A DNA stretch of 64,000 nucleotides from contig CAUJNA010003297.1 of assembly GCA_963377175.1 (NCBI GenBank), positions 109,736 through 173,735 on the forward strand, given 5' to 3'. The first letter of the stretch is position 1. The number at the start of each line of letters is the position of its first letter. The notes beneath the pieces were generated by a model. It was not told the DNA's origin and made no database searches. It saw nothing but the letters and a program-made list of their open reading frames with translations. Shown one piece after another: positions 20,750 to 31,540 of this stretch. The translations under genes and the position numbers were made by a program. The stretch is from Effrenium voratum (Eukaryota; Sar; Dinophyceae; Suessiales; Symbiodiniaceae).

Positions 20750-20786
<37 letters not shown>
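20742..20786. repeat. CT dinucleotide microsatellite
   Basis: About 16 CT units preceded by TCTCTAGC variants. Between gene X and the second ankyrin gene; no exon was recognised in the surrounding 19.6-21.3 kb. Confidence 0.9.
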
Positions 20787-20788
<2 letters not shown>

Positions 20789-21374
20789 CCCCAGCGGTTT
20801 TGCTGGAAGCTTCGAATCGCAGCGACACGCAGCCTGTGCGAAGCAGAAGGGCAAAACGTGGCTTCAGAGATATTGCTCACAAAAGCGAATCCACCCCTCT
20901 CCTTCCCCAACCAATCATCAAGTCTTTGCTCAACGCTCGATGGAAAGCTGCTGATTTAATCGGGATGACTGCGGCTCAATAATTGCAAGACATGGGCACT
21001 AGCACTCGAGACACCTCTGAACAAACACATCTCAAAATATACGGAGCCGTGTAGGCTCAACTAGAGACTCTAGGTGGAAGTACACAGAAGGTCGGGTAGC
21101 AAGACCCTGCCTGTAAACTGCAGTACCGATAAGAAGCCGCGCGACCTCAACCTGCCAGCCAGCAAGCATCCTTGTTCAAACATGACTCCAACATCGGCAA
21201 TTTAACAATCTCGATTTGAGTGTCCCATCTCTTCAGCCAACGTTGCGCCAAAGACGGCAGCATGTTGATTCGGTGTTCAAATAAGTGCCAGGCGGCTTTG
21301 AGTCAAGTTGCCGCTTTGGATGCAAGACAGTCTGATTTCGAGCTGAGACAACGGTGTCTTGCTGACTGCCTGGC

Positions 21375-22538
21375 CCCGGGAGGCTGCGACATGGAGCGGC
21401 GTGCGATCCTTGAAGCAGCCACGGATGCCGCGCTGTTCCGCTGAATGGACTGTAAGCTGTCTAAGTAGACCGTACTCTTGACGTGAATGTACCTGGGGAT
21501 TGACATTTGGCAATCGTCAAACACAGAGCTGAACTTGCTCGGTTGGGTGCATGCCTGCTGACTCTGATGTGGCTCATACATTGTCCCAGAACAAAATTAT
21601 GTTCATGCGTTACAGCAACCTTGACCGGGTAGAAGTTTCTACAATGTTCCGATGTGTTGACAGCGGCCCTGATCACATGCTAGTTTGCCCACAACAAGGT
21701 CGTGACTCTCATTGACGTTGCCACGACAAGTTGATGTCACCCTCAACTGCTATATGGCTTCAAAGGCTGCCAGCCCAACGTCTCACAGTGTCCTCAGCAT
21801 CACGTAGCAGCGTGTCCGCGCCAGCTTGCAGCAAAGCTTCCGTTACCTAGCATACGTTGGCACGTCAATGCCTGTGTCTGATTGGGATCATAGTGTATGC
21901 AAGTAGTGTATCCCGGTCACCAGTAAGAACTGCGTTTGAGCAAAGTGGTGAGAACATGACGAGGACGTTAATCTTCTACTTGAATCTCCACATCGCGTCA
22001 GGGGCTTGCTGGCGGGGGGGGGGATGGGAGAGAGTGGCGGTGAAGGGCGTGCCAACTCAGCGGGTATTGCCTGGACACGAGGAGCCTTCTGAGTTGTGTT
22101 AAGGGTTGGCTACTACTTGCATGCCTGCAACCACTCCATCTTGGCCCTAGACTAATCCAAAGGGCAACCTGCAGTGACAACATGGCCTTTCCCCAAAAGA
22201 GTGTCATATTCATCCAGAAGGTTCAAGCTGCCCCAACCAATTGACGTTGCACAAACTACTGTGTTGGTCACACATACAAGCTATGCTTGGACGTGTTGCA
22301 GTTGCATATCTCCACCAATTCCAGAAGCTGACGCCACTTGAACACAACATGAGCAACGGGGCAAACGAAACGCAAAGCTTAGGTGGGAGCAAGCATTCTT
22401 GTGCCATCGTCAATTCTCATAGCTCAGTATCTATCATCCACCCATGCGCTGCACAGTGCTCCCGATGCAATGTCTATGCCTCCGCGGACCCGTTGAAGGC
22501 AGCGTGGTGAAGCGCTGTACAACGTCGAGAGTCCGGAC
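21375..22538 (-). CDS. Ankyrin-repeat protein, three exons of a partial gene
   Basis: The exon 22538-22480 reads RRCTALHHAAFNGSAE, a helix-1 signature, and ends at a GC donor in phase 0. The exon 21836-21787 reads LLQAGADTLLRDAEDT and ends at GTGAGA in phase 0. The exon 21408-21375 reads DRTPLHVAASRG and ends at a GC donor in phase 1. The last two join in phase and give a textbook repeat boundary. The first two do not join in phase, so an exon between them is probably missed. An exon-like piece upstream (23498-23450, LNHRLVDRLIDWLRK, ending AAG before GT) may belong to the same gene. Likely a scaffold protein; substrate unknown. Confidence 0.75.
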
Positions 22539-24099
22539 CTTCACAAGGGGACCCAGGGATTGTCAGCCGACCTACGGCTGTGGGGATGTAGCTGTGCAAA
22601 CAATGTGCCTTTTTTGATGTGTCTACTCGCAGCCCAAAACGTCTGGATGCAGAAGCACAATTGCCAGACCTGTTGGAGAGAGCAGATTCCTCCAGGCAAG
22701 AGCTTAGCCTCCAGCTGTTCACAAAGAAATCGTCTGCACATCTCTCGGCCTGCAACAACAGAGTGAGTTGAACCAATCCCAACACCATGGGCACCATTGC
22801 ACCCAAAGGACAACAATAACTTAAAATGACTTAATTGAAAGTTGCACTCAAGTGTCTCTCACATCAAATTGCTGGCTCATGCTGGGCCTTTTCGCCCTTT
22901 TCATCTTGCCATCTACAAGATTATGCTGCGCAGTTGCTTGCCTACCGCTACGCACACGTCCGTGCTGGCCTGCTGCAAGAGGTACTGGACACTTGTAGCA
23001 TCGCCAATGGCAGCAAAGTAGCACAACCTCAAGGTCGCAGCCGATGCAAGCATCCGCAGAGTTCAAATGGACTCCAATGCTATTCTGCAGATCTTCGCAG
23101 CTATTCTCTGGTTACGTTGCTGTGCCTACATTGACTTCTGAACCATTCAGTTCATGACCAATGTCAGAAAGGTTGCCACTCCTTTAAGGCTTCCGATTCA
23201 AGGAGTCGTGGCAGCAAAGGGTTCGCTCACGGCTGAAGCCAATGAACACTTCATGCCAGCGATGTCTGGGTTGTTCAAGAAGAAGGAATCCCTCATATCC
23301 GAAGTGTACAACACCCCTACAATAAGGGAAAACATGACAATGTGGCACCAGGATTCAGACTTGATTTGAATTATGTACAGGCTCCTTTCTGTCTGGCGCC
23401 CCCGCGAGCCCGGCTGCAGATGTTGGTATCTCAGTGCCACCACGGGAACCTTGCGAAGCCAATCGATCAGCCGATCGACCAGGCGGTGATTGAGGTCTCT
23501 ATCAGGGAAAAGTACAAGGGAGATGAAGGAGCGCCATTAAGGAATGGAGCACAGGGAGCAGCCCCAGAATTCTTGAAGCAAAAGCTTGTGCAAGGCAATC
23601 TAGGCACTGAGATTTCATCATGTTGGATTATTCTGTCAATGCAAGCTATCAAAGGATCGCACCAAGAAACAACATAAATGGGCGGAAGGAAATGCTTCTT
23701 CAGCCTGTCCAATGCAATACCCAAGTTGGCTGTTTCTGCATGACCAGTTTGACGCTCTTTGCTTGTTGCTGAAAACAACACTTTCGTAGGAAGCTGACCA
23801 AAGAAGAATCACGGCAACAAGCACAGCCGTGCTGACAAGCAGAAGCTCGCACTCTCCTTCGGTCAAACCACGCAGAAACCGGCCCTTTGTCCATACAAAC
23901 TGGGGCAATGGGCCAAAGAAAGCACAACCCCCCCAGCGAGGCTTGTGGCTACAGCTTGGTTCGGTAGAAATGGAGGAACCCCCAACATAGGGGTCCGTCC
24001 CTTCATCCCTGACGCAAATTCTCTGGTCTCAGACGCTTCCCTGCCCGGCCTTGCGAGCACGCAACACAATCTGCGGCCTCCCGGGCCTCACGACGTATA

Positions 24100-24480
24100 T
24101 CCAGGTCCGCGGGGCCCCTTTCGTCCCCCCGGACCTTCCCAGCTTAACCCACCTGAACCGATTCAAATTCAGCCACATATAAACCCTCCCACCCTAAACT
24201 AACTCTAGAACCACCTAAACCAACCTTAAATAAACCCTGAACACACCCATGCCAACTCTACTCCACGCCCGAAACCCACCTAAACCAACCTTCTAAGCCC
24301 ACCTAAACCAGACCAAAATCAACTTTAAACCAGCCCTGAGCTAACCCAAATCCTACACCAAGCCTAATCCAACCCGAAACCAGCCAATATAATTGCGTTG
24401 TTTAACCCAAATTGAAAAACAAATCACCCAAAACCAAACCGGTATTACCAACTTAGTACAACCCCCCCCAACCACAAGGG
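24100..24480. repeat. C-rich degenerate CCTAAAC-type tract
   Basis: Repeated but irregular ACCCACCTAAACCAACC and ACCCTAAAC motifs, very poor in G. It resembles degenerate plant/dinoflagellate-type telomere repeat (CCCTAAA) but has no exact array. No gene is visible in it. Confidence 0.5.
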
Positions 24481-25071
24481 ATCATAAATGTATGACATCT
24501 ATGCTTCAGAGCTTCCATTTCTGGGGGGAGGTAAATTGTTGTGGCCTATCAAAGTACAGTGGTTTGCAAATGCCTTGCTTTGGATGGCCAAAGTCAAGCC
24601 ACATTCATTGCTCTTCTTGCGCTAGCAGCGAGTAGTCAGCGTTGGCAAAGCAGAATGCTTGGGGCCGCTAGCGGGCTCAGTGGCTGGGATTGTTGGCAGT
24701 GGGCATCACTCGGGGTGTCATTGGCGGGTTCGTTCGGGTTTGCGTTCAGGGTGTTTTCAGATACATGTTTTCTTCAGCAGCTTCGTATGAGACGGTCATG
24801 CAATGCTAGCTTTGGCAGTTGCCATGACTCTGTGATCGATACCTGATGAGGCACAACTAGCGTTTGGCTAGCTAGTTTAGAACAGCTCCATGTTGCCGCA
24901 CGGCGTCACAGCCGCAGACCCGCAAAGACATGGTGCGACTTGGCTGCAGCTGTAGCAATGCATGATGTGGCCTCACCATAGATGCATATTACAGACAACC
25001 ATAAACATCGCTAACTGACAAGGACGGACACCGAGGGCTGCAGAAACAGGCTTGTCAATGCTATTGGGCAC

Positions 25072-25741
25072 TCCCGCCTTGATGACTTTGACGGAGATGG
25101 AGATGGTCCAGGGCCCAAGATGTCATGCAGAATCTCAAGGTCCTGGCAGTGCTGAGAAGAACTCCAAGTTGCAAAAAGCATGCAGTGCTTGCAACACTCC
25201 TTCAGAAAATCACAACAATATCTAGGGAGTGCATGAGAGGAACGCCCCAATCTGTTTGGCCCCGCGAACTTCGGCATTGAACAGCAGCGCGCAATTCTGT
25301 CTCCTTGTTCCGCTGATCGCGCTCAGAGCGAAGCTGGGAAATCTTCCCCAGCACCTGCAAATGGTGTCCATCACAAAAGCCAAATCCCGAACAATGGACT
25401 GTCGTGAGTCACAGTGCGTGTGCACTGTGCTAAACGACAATCTCTGTACGCCACAATTTGCTCGAGATTGCTGCTCGAGTTGGTGTAGTAAAGTGTCATG
25501 TTTGCTGTTTGCTGCAAGTGCGTCATAGGTTTCTGAGCATCTATTGGGATCACTTTGACTGTATTCAAAGCACTGCAGAAAAAAGCAGCTAGGCATCCTG
25601 CCCTTACAGCAAGCCTCTTAGGGAAAGAGCGAGAGAGAGAGAGAGTCAGAGAGAAAGACAGAGAAAGATAAGGAGAAAGATTAAGAGAAAGAGAGAGAGA
25701 AACAGAGCCAAATAGAGAGAGAGAGAGAGAGAGAGCGAGAA

Positions 25742-25779
<38 letters not shown>

Positions 25780-26256
25780 TAAGAGACAGAGAGAGAGAGA
25801 GAGAGAGCGAAAGACAGAGACATATAAAGAGAAAGATTAAGAGAAAGAGAGAGAACCAGAGCTGGATTGGTGGGTTTAGGTTTAGTTAGTTGTTGTTGTT
25901 TTTTGGCTTGGGGGGGGGGTTGGGTTTAGGTCTTTAGGGTTTAGGTTATTGTTGGGTCAAAGTTTCGGTTTGTTTGGCTTAGGTTGAGGATTGTTGGGTT
26001 TAGGTTTAGTTGGTTGTTGTTTTTTTAGGTGGGTGGGGGGCGGTTGGGTTAGAGAGAGTAAGAGACAGAGAGAGAGAGAGAGAGCGCGAAAGACAGAGAA
26101 AGATAAAGATAAAGATTAAGAGAAAGAGAGAGACACAGAGCTGAATAGAGAGAGAGAGAGAGAGAGCGAGAAAGAGAGAAAGAGAGAGAGAGAAATAGAG
26201 AGAGAGAGAGAGTAAGAGACAGAGAGAGAGAGAGAGAGCGAAAGACAGAGAAAGAT

Positions 26257-26299
<43 letters not shown>

Positions 26300-26344
26300 T
26301 GAAGAGAGAGAGAGAGAGAAAGAGACAGAGAAAAAGAGAGAAAA

Positions 26345-26375
<31 letters not shown>

Positions 26376-26697
26376 AAGAAGGGAGAGAGCGCTGCACTGG
26401 CTTCTAATTGCGCAGTGGCTGCTTATGCTCTTTGATTTCATGCGACCTTTGGCCAAACAGAAAGACAATGCAAGCCCACCATTTTCAGCTATTTGTCTTT
26501 GGAAAGCCCTATACAAGCCACACCAAACACGCAAAGCAACTGACTTCCCTCCCGCGAAGGCATATGCGCAACCGCAAGCAAATGCCGTTTGCAATATCAA
26601 CTGCCCTGGCTGCTCGAGTTCCTATTGCTATTTTCCGGAAGAGCAGCTAGTTGCCTGCCTCCGCGGCTTTGTCGAAGGGTCTGCTGAGCTCTGCAAC
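25072..26697 (-). CDS. Coiled-coil protein, gene V, three exons
   Basis: Exons on the minus strand are 26697-26659 (VAELSRPFDKAAE, GC donor), 25354-25283 (VLGKISQLRSERDQRNKETE, GT donor) and 25142-25072 (DLEILHDILGPGPSPSPSKS, GT donor). All joins are phase 0. Together they make one continuous heptad-patterned helix of about 50 residues, then a proline/serine linker. No domain beyond the coiled coil was recognised. The first intron contains the polypurine tract and TTTAGGG-like segment. V's first exon is not found, although only about 200 bp separate it from the RluA stop at 26892; V could be the tail of that gene through an alternative donor. Confidence 0.58.
25618..26392. repeat. Long polypurine (GA-rich) tract with internal duplication
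   Basis: Nearly pure A/G on the plus strand over 25618-25855 and 26050-26392. Segments of AGTAAGAGACAGAGAGAG, then GAAAGACAGAGAAAGATAAAG, then GATTAAGAGAAAGAGAGAGA recur near 25778, 26055 and, in part, 26213, so it is a higher-order repeat and not a plain GA run. Mirror-symmetric purine tracts can form triplex (H-DNA). Confidence 0.92.
25866..26050 (+). repeat. TTTAGG/TTTAGGG-like G-rich insert
   Basis: Contains GGGTTTAGGTTTAG twice and CTTTAGGGTTTAGG once, plus GTTGTTG and poly-G, embedded between the two halves of the polypurine tract. The two GGGTTTAGGTTTAGTT blocks (about 25873 and 25998) are themselves a direct repeat. TTTAGGG is the telomere motif known in dinoflagellates and plants; here it is interstitial and degenerate. 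Confidence 0.6.
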
Positions 26698-26891
26698 CTG
26701 GCACCGGGCGAGGGTTGGGCCTACCACTTGATTGGACATGACTTAAAGCACTTCAAGGCAAATCATACCATTAGGTCACTTGGATGGCCATGAGGTGATG
26801 TCGCTTGTGCCAAGCCAAGCATGCTCACACCAACGCTCCGCGTAACAGCAAGAAGCTTGTTGACCAAGGTTGGATCAAGTTGATCAACACT

Positions 26892-29800
26892 TCACCGAAG
26901 CGGGCCATTTTCCTCAGCCTGCTCCTGGGCAGGCGCTCCAACTTCTCTGCAGGAGGACAGTGCCTCTTCTAAACCTTTTGGCAAAGGCATTTTCACCTGG
27001 ATGTACCTGCCTGCTGTAAAGCGCAGGCTGGATCGGTGCAAAAAGTTCTGGGGGCACCAAGCATCGGCCAGGTGGGTGGACTGCGATGAATATCTTCCAT
27101 CGCGGACCACTGCGTGGCCCACATGGGCCAAATGCACCCTGATCTGGTGCTTCCGGCCCGTTCCAATGCGGATCCCTAGTAAGCTGAGGGCCCTCGCTCG
27201 GCGCAGGTAACGGGAACGACCCTTCAGGGTGGTGACTGAAGGGCGCCCAAACCTTGGGTGAAGGCTCGTGTACTAGAAATTGATGGCCCAGCCGAGAATG
27301 GTGTTGCTGCAAAGCGATGCAACAAGTGCACGACACTCATCAAGTGCCCCCTTTGTGGCTGCACTGGATTGAACATGACTTATGCAAATGCCCTCACACA
27401 CACACACAGCTCTGATTGATGATGTGCCTACAGGACTGGCCAAGTTTTCCATCTGATGATGTGGCAAGGCATGTACGTTGCCAACATACTGTAATAACAA
27501 ACAGCCAAACAAACAAACAAACAAACAAGCAAACAAACAAACAAGCAAACAAACAAACAAACAAACAAACAAACAAACAACCAAACAAACAAGAGCACAA
27601 GTTCCTTGTCCACTTCCGCCAGGCCACCTTGCAACTGAACTGCTGGCATCTCGGCCGTCAGTCCACCAGTGCACGGGCGCCCGCACACTGTGGCGTGCCA
27701 CAAAGCCGTGGCAAAGCACGGTGTAGTCCTTGCGTTCCGGGCCATATGCAGAGTAGCAGTTTTGCCGCAGCTTGAATTGCATACGGTGTGTGCATGAAGA
27801 CAACAATCAGTCTGTTGGCTTCACAGAAACATGATTCGAGCCAAAGAAAGCACCGGGCCTCAAATGAGTGAGCCAAGTCTCCCGAAGCAGGGAGCCACTG
27901 GCCAACTGTAGGCGCAAATCGTAGAATGACCTGTGGTTCGTGGCCACCAGTATGAGGCCTCCAGGGCGTCAGAAACTACACCAGTGGTTCTGCTACTGAA
28001 AACGCTGCCCCCTTCTGCCCGCTGCTGCAGTATGATCACAGAACGTGCAGACTTGAAGCCTGATCATGTGGCTTGCATTGATGGAGGCGGCGTGTAATTG
28101 TCCCTACAATGGCCCTTCTTCGATCAATGAGCCCTCTGATCAACATTCAATTTGCGAATGGGCACATAGCAAAATCAACAACTGCCCTTGCTTCCAATGT
28201 CCAACAGAAATTTAGACGTGCGTTCACCACGTTTACACTCGCATGTTCATTGACTGCAGCTGTCTGGGGCAACCAAGTAAGTAGAGATCGGCTGGTCAGC
28301 GATTGGCTCGCGTCCAGTCGTCAGCTGGCTTGCGATTTGTTCGGTCTAGCTGTTTGCTCAGAAAGGCTAAATGGATTTGGCATACGCGGCACAATATACG
28401 TCCAGCCAAATGATTCTACAGTGCAAGCACAAAAGGTTCAGAGCATCTCACATGTGCATGTCAGGTCCACCTGATGATCTGCCCTGACGAATGCTGTCTC
28501 ACTTCACGTTTTTCGGGCTAGATGTGAGACGTGATAGACAAGCAGGGGGACAATGTGGGCCTTAATCCTATCACTCAGCAGCACAGGTTGGTGTAATCAA
28601 TTTATCGTCTTGAAGCAAGAAGCTTCTAATTAGGTAATTTCATAGGTGAGCTGAGCTCGCTCTGCTATCCATTTCATGCCATACTGCGGATTCGTTTCGG
28701 CGATTCTGCAGTCACGTTGTATTGTCCCTTTAAGTTGCGAAAATGCGCTTTTGCCAAGCCGTCCTGTTGCACGCGGCTCTTCATTTCAGGATGTTCCACA
28801 GGCCGCGGATTCGCTCACACCCGCGCTTTCATCGAACAAACTCTAGCACTGACCAGAAGGAGAACTTGGGAGCATGCTGTATTGTAGCACACTGAGAAAT
28901 GTGCAACTTCCAATGAAGTCCAGTTCGAAAGACTTGCAACTCACCAAAGTACCAATACCCATGGTGAGAGAAGCTGGCCATGCCAAAATCAAATATAATT
29001 TCGAGCAAATGCACGGGGCCTGACGTAGGGACGTCCAGCCTGTGCAGGAAGCCATGGCCGAAGGCATCATCACCTGCGAAGCCAGCTGCCAAATGCATGT
29101 TATCTCTGTCAAGAACCATGATTGGCAATTGGAAAGCGCATGGCAAGTGTGCGCTGACTCATGCAGGCAATGTCCAGCTGGTAAAACCACACTTGTCGAT
29201 CCACATAGTGACAGGTTTGAGGGCTGAGGTTGTCACCTAGCAAAGGAAAGCGGCGCAATGGCGCCATCCCTTGAACCTCGGCTGCAGAAGGCTCATGTCA
29301 CGGGTGTCACAGCCTATCAAGCATCGAGTCCTTGCTTTCGTCAAGACTTCTGCAACCTTCACAGATAGCATTGTCAAGTCGCGGCTGTGCAACTGTCAAA
29401 TCATATTACGCTATCGCCTCATAGGAAAAGGGTACGTTCGTGAAGATTCAATCACTCAAGTTGTTGTGACAGATGTCCCCAGGCTACAATCTTGCAAGGG
29501 CATGTTGGCCATTGTGCTTCATTATGAGTTGGTGTGCAAACCAGAGTGGATTTTCAGCAAACCACAGGCAGCTGCTCACAAACTGTTTGGAACGGGAGCC
29601 TTGCTGTCTTTGATGCTTAGCGACTGGTACTACTTCCTAGTTACTATTTACAAATTGCTCGTTGCTAATCCCCAGCAGCGGTAGCAGTAGCAGTAGCAGT
29701 AGCAGCAGCAGTAGCAGCAGCAGTAGTGGTAGGACTAGAAGTAGTAGGAGAGAGTGTAGTAGCAGTACAAGTATCAGTAGATGACATCATCATACTATGT

Positions 29801-31540
29801 CCAAACCGGGGTATCGCTTTACGAGACGGTTCCATCACTAACCTGCTTGTTGTCATACAAGTTTTGAGAGGCCCTTCACACCCGAATACATGTTGAATTC
29901 AATGTGAGACTTTGGGATGGTGAGCATGTCCTTTAGTTTTGTCACCGTTAGAATCAATCAACAAGTTCTTGGTCAAGGATGTGTCTAATACATGCATGAC
30001 TCCATTCCGCTGAAAGATAACGCTCTTCATTTCAGTGAAAATCCTCATGGAGTATAGTATAGGTGTCTCATCGATGGTGGCGAAGTCTGGGTGCGCTTGC
30101 AAAGTCATAGGCAGCAAGCGCTGCCAGTAGCCAAGCAGCGAATCCAGACAATCGGCAAACGTCTTCGGAGATGGGGCCACTGGCGTCGTCCACCTGCCAG
30201 CCTGACCACGGGTGCTGCTCTTGAGCGGCTTGCTGGGTCCCACTTGCCAAGTGACCCTGATTGAATAGGACGACCCTTTTTTGGAGTATCCATGTGTGGA
30301 AGGAAAAAAGGGAACAGGGCGACAGTGGCAGGTGGGGGCAGTTGTAAGTTCAATCAACCGGGTTGCTAGCACTAAGCCTACTTGCTGGCGAGGTTAACTT
30401 ACCGGGTCTCAGGACACGCTCACAAGTGCTGCTTGTCTTATGTTTCAGGCAATCCCCCTGTTGAGCCTATCTTCTTTCCAGGCTGTTGCCAAACCTCAAA
30501 AGTCACGGGAAGTTGGAGTGAAACGGAGCCTCCCCTTGACCAAACATATACAAGGGTGCCTGGTGTCCAAGCGATACATGGCGCTCAACGTGATTATTGC
30601 ATCATGCTGCCTCATTTCGAGTTGTGTCTCTTGTGACCCCGGCTGGTTGCCTACCACTGCATCCCCGCCCCGTTAAGGGGGGGACGTCTGAAAATGTAAT
30701 TTGCATTTTCTGGGTTTTGGCACCTAAAAGTGTAAGATTACATTTTCTTCCGGGGACGTGTCAAATGTAAGATTTTATTTTGGACGCTGGTGGACCTATC
30801 AGCAAGGTACCTCGCACATAACCAAGTTACAATTATGAACTTGCCCCACTTCAAAAGCCTCTGTGCCTGCGCCACATCTGCCCCGCCAGCATCATCAGCT
30901 TACACTTTGCGACTCCCCCAACTTTTGTTGGGGAGGGGGGAGAAAAAGTAATTTTCGACGTGGAGTTACATTTCCTCCCCCCCCCCCTCCCCCCAAAAAA
31001 ATGATATCACCCGGATATATACACCTGCCCCCCCCTTACTTTTTTTTTTTGGGGGGGGGAGGCCGAAAATGCATTTTCAAACGTCCCCCCGCATTTTCGG
31101 GCCTAAACGGGGTGGGGATACTGTATCTAACAAACAGGGTCAATCCATGCTCTCATGGATAGCAGGGATGCGCTCACGCACAAACATGGGTCCCTGCAAA
31201 AGGCCAACAAGGACACCATTGGAAACCGATATGGGTGTGTCAAAATGGTGACCACTTTTTGGCTTCCCTTTAAACCAACCACAAACAAAGGCTATCCTAA
31301 AAACACGCACATCAAAGCTTGTCTTCCGAGGTTTGGGCCATCAAATGCAAAGTTGGGTCAAAGCCTACGGGCACCCTAGGAATGGACACAAATTCTTCCG
31401 CATGTCTGTCCAAAGCGCCGATGAAACATCGGTTTCAACATGGGCCGTCCATCCAACCCCGCTCGTCCCTCGTCCGCCTGCCGGCTTCAGCACCACCAAG
31501 GTGTCCTGCGCCTCCATCAGCAGCTGTGGGCTAGACACTG
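26892..31540 (-). CDS. RluA-family RNA pseudouridine synthase, multi-exon
   Basis: Converts uridine to pseudouridine in rRNA or tRNA. Exons on the minus strand: about 31520-31370 (DTLVVLKPAG, the N-terminal strand), 29085-29020 (DAFGHGFLHRLDVPTSG, catalytic HRLD with its Asp), 27958-27882 (LILVATNHRSFYDLRLQ), 27728-27636 (DYTVLCHGFV) and 27272-26892 (PSVTTLK, TGRKHQIRVHLAHVGH, FLHRSSLRF, PLPKGLEEAL, stop). The last four join in frame. The intron from 29019 starts with GC; the one from 27881 appears to start with GA. The join between the first two exons is unresolved, and a short exon may be missing. The start codon was not found. No S4 domain was seen. Target RNA unknown; the family is expanded in dinoflagellates. 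A CAAA array lies in the last intron and a MITE-like element in the long one. Confidence 0.92.
27506..27592. repeat. CAAA tetranucleotide microsatellite
   Basis: About 21 units with occasional CAAG. Lies in the intron before the last RluA exon. Confidence 0.95.
29678..29735. repeat. AGC/AGT trinucleotide microsatellite
   Basis: Mixed GTAGCA and GCAGCA units, about 18 triplets, degenerating to AGTAGTAG by 29745. Intronic relative to the RluA gene. Confidence 0.9.
29899..30372 (-). other. Protein-like open frame inside the RluA intron, unassigned
   Basis: A 157-codon open frame with a protein-like middle (PSPKTFADCLDSLLGYWQRL, HPDFATIDETPI). A second frame after a CAG (DDASGPISEDVCRLSGF) is equally plausible over 30070-30200. 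Neither matches a family I recognise. It could be an unrecognised exon, a transposon remnant or chance. Confidence 0.25.
30660..31120. mobile_element. MITE-like element with terminal inverted repeats
   Basis: A 461-bp non-coding segment. The left end reads CATCCCCGCCCCGTTAAGG, then GGGGGGACGTCTGAAAATG and TTTGCATTTTC. The right end, read on the opposite strand, gives TATCCCCACCCCGTTTAGG, then a 13-base insertion, then GGGGGGACGTTTGAAAATGC and ATTTTC. The inverted repeats extend about 50 bp. CTG flanks both sides (30657-30659 and 31121-31123), a possible 3-bp target duplication. The interior has poly-C/poly-G and poly-A/poly-T runs and more GACGT/ATTTTC pieces. No transposase frame. Superfamily not assigned. 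Confidence 0.65.

Noticed and set aside
24100..26050. Telomere-telomere fusion scar
   Set aside because: The order of C-rich then G-rich tract is the reverse of what a fusion gives, and neither tract is an exact array.
29271..29684. 137-codon plus-strand frame
   Set aside because: Lies in an RluA intron on the opposite strand, no recognisable domain, and ends in the AGC/AGT microsatellite.
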